Below, piece by piece: positions 51,353-59,464 of a stretch of 64,000 bases of DNA. Position 1 is the first letter of the stretch; each line of letters opens with the position of its first letter. Source of the DNA: VRUE01 sp963817945 (GTDB lineage: Bacteria; Actinomycetota; Thermoleophilia; Solirubrobacterales; 70-9); assembly GCA_963817945.1 (NCBI GenBank), contig CAWFQH010000001.1, positions 496,001 to 560,000 of the forward strand, given 5' to 3'. Both the position numbers and the translations under genes were made by a program. The notes under the pieces are model-generated. The model searched no databases and had not been told where the DNA came from. It saw nothing but the letters and a program-made list of their open reading frames with translations.

Positions 51353-52639
51353 ATGAGCGTTGCGTCGCAGAACCTGATGGACAACATCACCTACGAGGAC
51401 CTCTATCAGCGCTGGGAGCAGGGCAACTGGAGCGCCTACGACATCGACTTCTCCCAGGACCAGGCGGGCTGGCAAAGCCTCAGCGACATGCAGCGGCGCT
51501 CGGCGATGTGGATCTACTCGATGTTCTTCTACGGCGAGGACCGGGTCGCCGACACGCTCGCCCCTTACATCACCGCCGCCCCGACCGAGGAGCAGGCCTA
51601 CTTCCTCGCCACTCAGCAGGTCGACGAGGTGCGCCACTCGGTGTTCTTCCACCGTTTCTTCAAAGAGGTGATCGGTGTCGGCGGCGACTCGATCCAGGCG
51701 ACCCTCTCCTCCACCCTGCCCCAGCTCAACTGGGGCTATCGCGGCGTTTTCGACCGTCTCGATCAGATGGCCGAGGAGTTGCGCAAGGACCGCTCGCTGC
51801 CCAAGTACGCGCAGGCGATCACCCTCTACCACCTGATCGTCGAGGGCTCGCTTGCCCAGCCCGGGCAGCACTTCATCGAGGACTTCTTCGCCTCCGAAGA
51901 GACGATGCCGGGCTTCAGCGCCGGCATGGCGAACGTCTCCAAGGACGAGCAACGACACATCGGCTTCGGCGTCAAGGTGCTCTCCGAGCTGCTGGCCGAA
52001 GGCCGGCCGGGCTGGGAGGAGAACCGCGCCGCCGTCGTCGAGCTGCTGCGCGAAACGCTGCCCTACGGGCCGGCCGTCTTCTACCCGCCCAACTTCGACC
52101 GCGAGTACACCGAGTGCTACGGCTTCAGCCTCGAGGACATCTTCTCGTTCGGGCTGAAACTGATCAGGCAGCGCTGGCGGACGATCGGCTTCCCGACCGA
52201 GGAGATGCCCCCGGGCGTCTTCCCCTTCGATCCGGAGGCAAGCGAGGAGGACGTCGCGGAGCGCCAGGTGAAGCTGATGGAGGCCGGCGTCCTCGGTCCG
52301 CCCGACGGCCGTCCGCCCGAGGCCACTCCTGAGCTGCAGCGGCTCTACTTCGACGTCGTCAAGCGCGTTGTCAGGCCCGACGCCGCCAACGGCTCGCGGC
52401 TCGTCTATCAGTGGCGATTCAGCGACGCTGACCCCTGGCACCTGGTGATCGACAACGGATCGACCAGGGCCGAGCCGGGCGAGGCGCCAGATCCCAACCT
52501 GGTCCTCGAGACCACCTGGGCCGACTGGATCGCCTCTGGCAAACCCGACGCCAACCCGTTGAAGATGGTGTTGCAGCGGCGCATCCGCCCCCGCGGCAAG
52601 CTGCGCGAGATGGCGCGGATGCGCAAGGTGTTCGGATAA
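51353..52639 (+). CDS. Ferritin-like diiron (R2-like) oxidase fused to SCP2-like sterol-carrier domain
   Basis: 428 aa, GGAG seven bases before ATG. Residues about 1-285 form a diiron helical bundle with ligands suggested by MFFYGEDRVADTLAPY, FLATQQVDEVRHSVFFHRFF (ExxH), LIVEGSLAQPGQHFIEDFF (E...H) and VSKDEQRHIGFGV (DExxH). The C-terminal region (about 330-428, RLVYQWRFSDADPWHLVIDN, ETTWADWIASGKPDANPLKM) reads as an SCP2/sterol-carrier domain. So an oxidase with a built-in lipid pocket is likely; a lipid hydroxylase, desaturase or R2-like ligand-binding oxidase are options, not ribonucleotide reduction. An operator-like site links it to the TetR locus. Confidence 0.85.
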   Translation: MSVASQNLMDNITYEDLYQRWEQGNWSAYDIDFSQDQAGWQSLSDMQRRSAMWIYSMFFYGEDRVADTLAPYITAAPTEEQAYFLATQQVDEVRHSVFFHRFFKEVIGVGGDSIQATLSSTLPQLNWGYRGVFDRLDQMAEELRKDRSLPKYAQAITLYHLIVEGSLAQPGQHFIEDFFASEETMPGFSAGMANVSKDEQRHIGFGVKVLSELLAEGRPGWEENRAAVVELLRETLPYGPAVFYPPNFDREYTECYGFSLEDIFSFGLKLIRQRWRTIGFPTEEMPPGVFPFDPEASEEDVAERQVKLMEAGVLGPPDGRPPEATPELQRLYFDVVKRVVRPDAANGSRLVYQWRFSDADPWHLVIDNGSTRAEPGEAPDPNLVLETTWADWIASGKPDANPLKMVLQRRIRPRGKLREMARMRKVFG

Positions 52640-52665
52640 CAATTCCGCCCACCTCCTCCGCTCCC

Positions 52666-52704
52666 GCGAGGACCCAAAGAGGTCAGATATGGATGGGTCC
52701 TCGC
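52666..52704. repeat. Hairpin element with GATATGGA loop, copy 1
   Basis: GCGAGGACCC (52666-52675) and GGGTCCTCGC (52695-52704) form a perfect 10-bp stem; the 19-base loop contains GATATGGA, and CTCCCGCGTCCG follows. It lies between the convergent diiron-SCP2 and amidase genes. A second copy with different but still paired arms lies inside the MMPL gene at 55319. Confidence 0.7.
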
Positions 52705-52726
52705 TCCCGCGTCCGGGGGTGGCGGG

Positions 52727-54163
52727 CTAGCCCAGGGATGGCCGATGCTGTGCCCAGGGGCGCTCGGCCTCGAGCTGGGCGGCGAGCGAGAGCAGCGTCG
52801 CCTCCTCGCCGGGCCGCCCGATGATCTGCACGGCGAGCGGCATGCCGTCGTCGGCGAAGCCGGCCGGCACTGACATTGCCGGGTTCCCCAGGTGGTTCCA
52901 GGGGACGCAGTACGGATAGAAGCGGCTCATCCCGAGCACCGTGCGCAGGGCGCCCTGCCCCTCCCAACGCCGCACCGGTAGCGCCGTTCCCCCCATTACC
53001 GGCGTCATCAGCACGTCATGGGCATCGAAGATCGCGTTGACCCGGGCGATGTCAGCTGCGCGTCCCTCCTCCATCGCCCGCTCGTAGAGTCCCTTGGGCA
53101 GGAGGCTGCCCAGCCGACCAAAGCCGCGGGTGCGCCGTTCGAGCCGCTCCGGGTGCGGGACGTCCTTGATCGTCTCCGCGACCCCGCCGAGGAATCGCGC
53201 CGTGATGTTGTTGCCGATCCCGCCCCACTCCGGATCGCGCTCGACGACCTCGTGCCCGAGTGAGCCAAGGAGCGCGGCGGTGTCGGCCACAGCCCCCTTG
53301 ACCACATTCGAGACGGTCGGCGGCGCGGCAGCGCGAGGGGGACGGGTCGAGTGGGCGATGCGCAGCTTTCCAGGAGGCGTCTTCGCCGCCTCGACGAAGG
53401 ACCGATCCGGAACCGGCGGCGCCTCGGGCTCTTGCGAGCCGCCGGAGACGACGTCGAGCCAGAGCGCGGCGTCAAGCACGCTGCGGCTGAGGCATCCCAG
53501 GACGGCGAGGCCTCGCCATCCTTCGAGCTCGGGCGCCATCGAGACCCGGCCTCGGGACACCTTCAAGCCGAAGAGTCCGCAGGAGGCGGCGGGAATCCGG
53601 ATCGAGCCCGCCCCATCGCCGGCCGAGGCAATCGGCACGAGGCCCGCCGCGACCGCTGCCGCCGACCCGCCGCTCGATCCGCCCGGCGTGCACTGCGGAT
53701 TCCAGGGGTTGCGGGTGACGCCGTAGGTAGCTGACTCGGTGAAGCCGCAGATCGCCATCTCCGGCAGGAGCGTCAGGCCGACGACGATCGCACCGGCCTC
53801 GCGCAAGCGGCGCACCATCTCGGCATCGGCGGTCGCCGGCTCGGTGAAGGCATCCGTGCCCCAGGTCTTCACCTGGCCCATCACGTCGACTTCATCCTTG
53901 ATCGCGATCGGCACACCCAGCAGCGGCCGTTCCTCGCCCGCCCTCAGCCGCGCTTCGGCCTGCTCGGCTTCAAGCAGCGCCTGCTCGGGCAGCACAACCC
54001 GGAAGGAGTTCAGCTGCCGATCCAGCCGTCCGATCCGATCGAGGCATAGCCGGACCAGCTCGGTCGGCGTGACCTCGCCGGCCCGCACCATCTCGGCCTG
54101 CCGCGCGGCCCCGGCGAAAGCGATGTCGTCGCTGACCCGCACGGCCTCTCCCGTCTCAGCCAT
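52727..54163 (-). CDS. Amidase signature-family hydrolase
   Basis: 478 aa. Catalytic lysine in LLGVPIAIKDEVDVMGQVKT and the serine motif QCTPGGSSGGSAAAVAAGLV, then GDGAGSIRIPAASCGLFGLK. This Ser-cisSer-Lys triad is diagnostic. The C-terminus has PWNHLGNPAMSVPAGFADDG. Substrates of the family run from GatA-type glutamine to fatty acid amides; with its lipid-rich neighbours a fatty amide is possible. 27 bases from the MMPL stop on the same strand. Confidence 0.9.
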   Translation of the reverse strand: MAETGEAVRVSDDIAFAGAARQAEMVRAGEVTPTELVRLCLDRIGRLDRQLNSFRVVLPEQALLEAEQAEARLRAGEERPLLGVPIAIKDEVDVMGQVKTWGTDAFTEPATADAEMVRRLREAGAIVVGLTLLPEMAICGFTESATYGVTRNPWNPQCTPGGSSGGSAAAVAAGLVPIASAGDGAGSIRIPAASCGLFGLKVSRGRVSMAPELEGWRGLAVLGCLSRSVLDAALWLDVVSGGSQEPEAPPVPDRSFVEAAKTPPGKLRIAHSTRPPRAAAPPTVSNVVKGAVADTAALLGSLGHEVVERDPEWGGIGNNITARFLGGVAETIKDVPHPERLERRTRGFGRLGSLLPKGLYERAMEEGRAADIARVNAIFDAHDVLMTPVMGGTALPVRRWEGQGALRTVLGMSRFYPYCVPWNHLGNPAMSVPAGFADDGMPLAVQIIGRPGEEATLLSLAAQLEAERPWAQHRPSLG

Positions 54164-54190
54164 CGGCAGATCGTATCCGGCAGACGGGCT

Positions 54191-56451
54191 TCAGGCCTCG
54201 GCCGGCTTCGGCTCGGCCTTGCCTGCCTCGAAGCTGAGGTCGGGCAGAAGCCGATCGAGCCACGACGGCATCCACCAGTTCCAGTCGCCCATCAGCTTCA
54301 TCGCGCCGGGGACGAGGATCAGCCGCACCAGGGTGGCGTCGAGCGCGATCGCGACCGCGCAGCCGACGCCGAGCTCTTTGATCGAGGGGACGCCGGTAAG
54401 GACGAAGACTGCGAAGACCGAGCTCATGATCAGTGCCGCGGAGGAGATAGTGCGAGCGCTGGAGGCGAGGCCCTCGGCGACCGCGCGCTCGTTGTCGCCG
54501 TGGCGTAGGTAGCGCTCGCGGATGCGCGACATCAAGAAGACCTCGTAGTCCATCGAGAGACCGAAGACGATCGCGAAGATCAGCGGCACGTTGATCGTGT
54601 CGAGCGCGCCGAGGCTTTCGAAGCCGAGCACGCTGTCGAGCCAGCCCCACTGGAAGACGGCGACGAGGATCCCGTACGCGGCGCCGATCGAGAGCAGGTT
54701 CATCAGCACCGCCTTCAGCGGCAGCAGCAGCGAGCGCAGCATCACCATCAGCACGAGGAAGCTGAGCGCCAGGACGAAGCCGATGATCTTCCAAAGCGAG
54801 CCTGAGATCTGAGCGCGGGCGTCGTCGGTGCGGGCGGTCTCGCCGCCGACGTCGACCGTCGCCGCGGTGGCAAGAGCGCTTGCCGGCACGAAGTCATCGC
54901 GGAGGCGGGTAACGAGGGTCGTCGCGGCCTCGGTGTCGCTCTGGGCGATGGACGTGGCCTCCACGAGGGCGCTGCCGCCTGCGTAGCGAGGCGGCGCGAC
55001 CGAGCTGACGCCGGGCTCGGCGCGCAACTGGCGGACGAAGGAGCCGACCGCGCCGCGGTCGACCTCGCCCGGAAAGCTGGCAACGATCTGCACCGGGTCG
55101 GCGCCCCCGCCCAGCTGCTGCGAGGCCAGCTCGTTGCCTACCCGCACGTCGCTGTCCTTGGGAAACTGCTCGATTGCCTCGGTCCCCGTCTCCAGCGAGA
55201 GCACTGGTAGGGCGAGGAAAAGGAGGACCGCGGCGGCGCCGGTGACGGCGAACAAGGGGCGTGCCATGACCCGCCGCGTCCAGCGAACCCAAAAATCACC
55301 GCCGCGTGCTCTGCTCTCGTGAGGGTCGAGAGATGCGGATATGGAGGGGCCCTCACTTCCGCGTCCGCGCGCGGCGGACTTACCCTTGAACCGCCGGCGA
55401 ATCCAGGCCAGCGCCTTTGCGACCACACCGCCCGGCATCACGCGGTCGCCGAGCAGGGCGATCAGCGCCGGCAACAGGGTCGTCGCGGTGAGAATCGAGA
55501 CGGCGACAACGGTCATCGCACCGAGTGCCATCGAGCGCAACGCTTGGTTGTCGACCATCCAGAGGCCGGCGAGGGAGACGATCACCGCGATCCCCGAGAA
55601 GGCGACAGCGAGGCCGGAGGTGGCCAGCGCCTGCGCGCGTGCCTGCTCGCAATCGCGCCCGTCGCGCCGCTCCTCTCGGTAGCGGGCGAGGATGAAGAGG
55701 GAGTAGTCGATTGCGACGCCGATCCCGATCATCGACGCCATGTTGGTGACGAAGACCGAGGTCGACATCTGCAGGGAGAGGAAGTAGATGAGGGCGCCGG
55801 TGACGATGACGCTGACGAAGCCGAGTGAGAGCGGCAGCGCCGCCGCGGCCAGCGAGCCGAAGACGACGAGCAGGATCAGGGCGACGATCGGGAAGCCGCT
55901 TGCCTCGGCCTTGGCGAGGTCTTCCTTGGAGAGCTCCTGCATGCCCGCCCAGACCGTCGCCTGCCCTGCCAGGTACGGGGTGACGCCTGCGACCGCCGTG
56001 CCCGGGTCGAGCCCTTCGCGCAGCGTCACCGCCGAGTCGACCAGCCGATCCGAGGAAACGCTGCTGGCGAGCGGCACCAGGGCGCTGCCGGTACGGCGCA
56101 GTTGCTGCTTCCGCGCGGCGAGCGACCGGCGGCGGCAAGGTGACGCCGTCGATCGCGGCGACCTCGCGCTGCACGCGCCGTACGCGCCGCGGCGCTCTCA
56201 GCGGCGGTGACACCGGCATCGGCCTGCAGCGATACGGCGATGCCGTTGGCGTGTTTGGCGAACTCCCCCTGCAGCGCGTCGGCGACGACCTTCGACTCGC
56301 TGCCCGGCACATCGAAGCCGCCACCAGTCAGGTGTTCGGTCTGGCGGGCAGCAAGCGGCAGCGAGACGAGGACGATCAAGGCCCAAACGGCGACGACGAG
56401 GCGCCGCCTCCGCCCTAGGAACCTCGCTAACTGGATTGCCGCGTCGTGCAT
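54191..56451 (-). CDS. MMPL-family RND lipid transporter, two indels near N-terminus
   Basis: About 750 residues. ATG 56451: MHDAAIQLARFLGRRRRLVV, first membrane helix and VPGSESKVVADALQGEFAKH. Between about 56215 and 56090 two single-base indels shift the frame (through VQREVAAIDGVTLPPPVA and then LVPLASSVSSDRLVD); afterwards it is open to 54191. Two MMPL repeats with GVAIDYSLFILARYREERRD and FGLSMDYEVFLMSRIRERYL are typical of lipid-exporting MMPL/YdfJ proteins. The central cytoplasmic loop holds an extra stretch (SEGPSISASLDPHESRAR) that coincides with a hairpin repeat. The operator-like site abuts the start codon and TetR is next upstream. Confidence 0.85.
55319..55356. repeat. Hairpin element with GATATGGA loop, copy 2, inside MMPL coding sequence
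   Basis: GTGAGGGTC (55319-55327) and GGCCCTCAC (55348-55356) pair with one G-T wobble; the loop contains GGATATGGA and ACTTCCGCGTCCG follows. Same loop and tail as 52666-52704 but altered arms that still pair. It is inserted in frame in a loop of the transporter. Confidence 0.65.
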
Positions 56452-56465
56452 TGGCTGGTTGGCCA
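56452..56465 (-). promoter_or_regulatory. Operator-like site TGGCTGGTTGGCCA at the MMPL start
   Basis: Third match to TGGCTGRYYRGCCA, directly touching the MMPL start codon (56451) inside GGCTGG-TTGG-CCAGCC. The TetR gene lies just upstream, the normal place for a TetR operator. Confidence 0.55.
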
Positions 56466-56517
56466 GCCTTTCGCACCGGCGAATAGAAGTCTGTGAGGGC
56501 GATCACTCCAACTCACG

Positions 56518-56558
56518 CGACCTGCATTCGCCCCCCATGCAGTGGTAAATGCAGGTCG
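56518..56558 (-). terminator. 11-bp hairpin after TetR
   Basis: CGACCTGCATT (56518-56528) pairs exactly with AATGCAGGTCG (56548-56558); the 19-base loop holds CATGCAGTGG. It lies 16 bases past the TetR stop. No T-run. Confidence 0.5.
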
Positions 56559-56573
56559 GATTTGACGGAATCG

Positions 56574-57184
56574 CTACTCGCTGACGAGTAGGAAGCGCGC
56601 GGAGGCAGCCCCGACCTCCAGCGCGGCGCGGATGTCGCGCTCGGGCTCGGAGAGAGCCTGCAGGGCGAAGCCGTCGCCGACCGCGAAGAGGTAGGCGACG
56701 ATCGCCTCGGCGTCGTAGCGGAGGCGGAGCACGCCCTCGCGCTCCTTTGCCTCCAGCACCTCGGCGACGTGCGAGCGGGTGCGGTCGAAGAGCTGGCCCG
56801 ACCTCGCGCTGGATGTCCGGATTGCGCCGGCCGGCGCTGAACAGCTCGTAGAGGAGCAGGAAGAAGGCCGGTTCGTTCTCGATCAGGTCGGTGAGGCTGG
56901 CGACGAGGACGTCGATCGACGTCGTCGACCGTCTTCGCCTGGGCCAGCGGATCGTCGAGCCGGGCGACACGGATCTCCGCGTCGCGGCGGACGACCTCGA
57001 CCAGCAGCCGCTCCTTGGTCCCGAAGTAGTAGTGGAGGAGGCCGCGACTGACTCCCGCCTCGCGGGCGACGTGCTCGAAGGTCGATCCGGCGGCGCCGCG
57101 CTTGGCGACGCTCTCGCGCATCGCGTCGACGATGCGCTGCGCCTTTTCGCCGCTCAGCTCGCGCTCTTTGGTTGCAGCCTCCAT
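56574..57184 (-). CDS. TetR-family repressor, two single-base insertions
   Basis: ATG 57184. The HTH is intact: AGSTFEHVAREAGVSRGLLH then YYFGTKERLLVEVVRRD. An extra base near 56915 and another in GTCGGGCC near 56798 shift the frame twice. The three frames join as VDVLVASLTDLIENEPAFFL, LFSAGRRNPDIQREVG, then VLEAKEREGVLRLRYDAEAI to the stop at 56574. 611 bases equals 203 codons plus two. All parts look functional, so sequence errors are likely. It probably represses the MMPL gene and, by the shared site, the genes at 33346 and 51353. Confidence 0.8.
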
Positions 57185-57214
57185 GGAAGTCAGTCTAGTC
57201 CGGCCTGACGAGAT

Positions 57215-57318
57215 CCAGGTGTTGCCAGACAAGGACGCAGGGAGGCTGGCAAGGGGAGCGCACAGTCAGTGCGTGACCCGCAGCCAGCCGACCGAGGACG
57301 CCGTATGGCAACGCCTGG
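57215..57318 (+). ncRNA. Nested stem element, copy 2 (candidate structured RNA or DNA element)
   Basis: Outer arms CCAGGTGTTGCCA (57215-57227) and TGGCAACGCCTGG (57306-57318), 13 bp with one G-T wobble. Conserved GACAAGGACGCAGGGAG, middle stem GGCTGGC / GCCAGCC (57244-57250 / 57283-57289), inner hairpin GGG-GA-GCGCAC-AGTCA-GTGCGT-GA-CCC, then GACCGAGGAC and CCGT. The core matches 34903-35022; outer and middle stems differ but remain paired. Here the element sits between two minus-strand genes, so its orientation to a downstream gene is opposite to copy 1. Confidence 0.55.
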
Positions 57319-57323
57319 GGCCG

Positions 57324-57768
57324 TCAGGCGCCGTTGATGCTGGTGGTGGAGGTGTACTCGAACTCCTCCTCGGCGCCGAAGAGAGCGTCGAGGACCGCCT
57401 TGCGGGCGCCCTCGCTGACCACCAGCGCGATCGTTCCCGCCGATCAGGCCGAGCAGGAGCAGCCGGCCGATGCCGCCCTTGCGGCGACGCTTTGGCGCCC
57501 GCAGCTGCTCGGAAGCCTCGCGCAGGCTCTCGGCGGCGGAACGAAGGTCCTTCTGCACCTTCTTGTCGCTGGTCACGGCCTTGACCGCGCCCTTGCCGTT
57601 GCCGGTCGCCCGGCTGTAGGCGCCTCGCGCTGACTCGAACGCTTCGCGCAGGCTCTCGCGCAGGTCGTCGTCCTCCATCAGACGCTGCACGTAGGGGTTC
57701 TCGCGTGCGGTCGAGTAGAGATCTGCGGCGCGATCGGCCGTCTGGGTCGCCTTCGATGCTTTGGCCAT
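57324..57768 (-). CDS. Short helical protein with membrane segment, one frameshift
   Basis: ATG 57768 with GGAGAAGG upstream. AKASKATQTADRAADLYSTA, NPYVQRLMEDDDLRESLREA, VTSDKKVQKDLRSAAESLRE and a basic RAPKRRRKGGIGR precede a hydrophobic segment (LLLLGLIGG). One extra G in a GGG run near 57437 breaks the frame; the next frame reads TIALVVSEGARKAVLDALFG, then EEEFEYTSTTSINGA-stop. About 147 residues. The build (helical stalk, one membrane helix, acidic tail) suggests a stress or envelope accessory protein; not recognised. Confidence 0.72.
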
Positions 57769-57857
57769 GCCTTCTCCTCGCTGGGGATCGATCGTCCGGG
57801 TTCCCACTGAGCATAGTCCTCAAACCCTTTGCGTGGCGCGGGCAGCCAGGTAGCCGG

Positions 57858-59462
57858 TCAGGGAGCGCCTATCCCATCGAGCAAAATGCCGTTCGAGCGA
57901 AAGTTCAGGTCGGCACGACGCACTTTCTTCAAGCGCAGGCGAGCGAGGTCGGAGCCGGGCAGGGCATAGCGCCTGACGTGGAGCCGGCCCGCTCGCTCGT
58001 AGCCGACCTGACGGAAGCGGGGCCCGATCAGATCGGTAGGCGGCGGCGGGGCCGGCCCGTCGGAGATGAAGTCGACCTCGTGCACGTACCACACGAAGCC
58101 TTCCTCGGGCCGGGCCTGGAAGGAGCCCGTCGAGAGGTAGTAGCGCAGCGAGGCGTGCCCCAGCGTCCAGCTGACCGTCGCCCGCGGCGCCTGCGGCTCC
58201 CCAAGCTTCGCCGCCACCGCCTCCCAGTCCGGCCGCTGGAAGGTGGGCGAGAGGCTGGCCAACAGGGAGAAGCCCAGCGAGTAGGCGAAGAGAAGGGCGC
58301 CCAACAGAGGGCCAGTGCGAAGGGCGCTGCGCAGCGTCGCCGCGACGCCGACGGCGACCAGCAGGGGCACGAGGGCCGGAAGCACGTTGCGGCCGAGCAC
58401 GTAGTCCTTGCTCGGTGCCAGCAGCGCCAACACCAAGGGAATAGCGATCGTCGCCGCGGAGATTGCCAGCACCCGCCCCACCGCCCGCCGCTCGCGCCGC
58501 TCCCCCCTTCGCGCGAGCAGAATGAGCAGGGCGACGATCAGAGCGGCCGGAACGAGCGCCAGCGCCGGCCGCTCCGGACGGGCGACGATGTCGGCGATCT
58601 CGCCGACGGTGAAGACGACTCCGATCTCCCACAGACGGTGGCCGAGGCCGTTGTTCCCGATCCATTCCGCGTGGCCCTGCAGCATCTGGTGGACCGCCAG
58701 CGGCGCCAGCAGGAGGGCGAAGCCCGCCACGATCCAGATCCCGCGCAGGGCCACCCGGCGGCGGCGCCAGAGCAGCCAGGCCGCCTCTGCGAGCACCGGG
58801 AACAGCGCGAAGTAGTGCGTCGCCATCGCGAGGCCCGAGAAGACGCCCCAAAGAACCATGTTCCGCCGCGCGGCGGGCGACGTCCCCCCGTCCACACCCC
58901 CATATGGGTGGTCAACCTGGGGGACGTCCCCCCTCTGACCTCCGAGGGCGCGGAGGAAGTAGAGGAGCGATAGGGAGGTAAGGAGGATCAGCAGGGCGTA
59001 GCCGCGTGCCTCCTGCGAGTACCAGAGCAGCATTGGGTTGACCGCGACGAGCGCCGCTGCGGCGATGCCGGCACGGCGGTCGCGAAGCTCGGCGCCCAGC
59101 AGGTAGGCGACCGGGACTGTCGCCACGCCGGCCAGGGCCGAAAGCGAGCGCAGGCCGTACTCACCCGTCCCGGTCAGCTGCGTCCAGAGCCAAGCCAGCG
59201 CGTAGTAGAGCGGCGGCGCCGACTCGCTGAAGCCAACCGCGTCCATGACGTGCCAGAAGTCCGCCCGCAGGACGCGACTAGCGGTGACGATCTCATCGTG
59301 GTGGTAGGCCTGCAGACCGAGCGTCGCGAAGCGCAGACCGGCGGCGAGGACGGTCAGGCCGGCGACGATCCAGAACGCCCGCGAACGGGCCCGCGTGACC
59401 TCTCGGGCCGCCTCCCAGTACGTCGACAGGCTCCCCCTGCCAAGGGCCTCGGCCGCCTCCAT
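57858..59462 (-). CDS. GT39/ArnT-like membrane glycosyltransferase
   Basis: 534 aa from ATG 59462, two bases after the lon stop. About ten or more membrane segments. The first loop has LQAYHHDEIVTASRVLRADF with the acidic pair expected of GT-C enzymes, then ESAPPLYYALAWLW and MLLWYSQEARGYALLILLTS. The C-terminal soluble part (VSWTLGHASLRYYLSTGSFQ, FVWYVHEVDFI) faces outside. It would move a sugar from a polyprenyl-phosphate donor to a lipid or protein. A 25-residue insertion (about GGQRGDVPQVDHPYGGVDGG) coincides with a hairpin element at 58879-58928. Confidence 0.82.
   Translation of the reverse strand: MEAAEALGRGSLSTYWEAAREVTRARSRAFWIVAGLTVLAAGLRFATLGLQAYHHDEIVTASRVLRADFWHVMDAVGFSESAPPLYYALAWLWTQLTGTGEYGLRSLSALAGVATVPVAYLLGAELRDRRAGIAAAALVAVNPMLLWYSQEARGYALLILLTSLSLLYFLRALGGQRGDVPQVDHPYGGVDGGTSPAARRNMVLWGVFSGLAMATHYFALFPVLAEAAWLLWRRRRVALRGIWIVAGFALLLAPLAVHQMLQGHAEWIGNNGLGHRLWEIGVVFTVGEIADIVARPERPALALVPAALIVALLILLARRGERRERRAVGRVLAISAATIAIPLVLALLAPSKDYVLGRNVLPALVPLLVAVGVAATLRSALRTGPLLGALLFAYSLGFSLLASLSPTFQRPDWEAVAAKLGEPQAPRATVSWTLGHASLRYYLSTGSFQARPEEGFVWYVHEVDFISDGPAPPPPTDLIGPRFRQVGYERAGRLHVRRYALPGSDLARLRLKKVRRADLNFRSNGILLDGIGAP
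58879..58928. repeat. GACGTCCCCC / GGGGGACGTC hairpin inside glycosyltransferase gene
   Basis: Perfect 10-bp arms 58879-58888 and 58919-58928, with CCCATATGGG inside the loop and more partial pairing (GTCCACACCC against GGGTGGTCAAC). It adds about 25 residues to a loop between membrane segments without breaking the frame. Confidence 0.6.
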
Positions 59463-59464
59463 GC

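Noticed and set aside
51353..52639. Class I ribonucleotide reductase small subunit
   Set aside because: Diiron ligands are present but the C-terminal SCP2-like domain and absence of a large-subunit gene make nucleotide reduction unlikely.
51185..52642. 485-codon minus-strand frame
   Set aside because: Antisense to the diiron-SCP2 gene; no domain recognised.
58879..58928. CRISPR repeat or insertion-sequence end
   Set aside because: Single inverted repeat, no direct-repeat array, no transposase gene and no target duplication seen.
57705..58973. 422-codon plus-strand frame
   Set aside because: Antisense to the glycosyltransferase; rich in Arg/Gln/Asp, no plausible fold.
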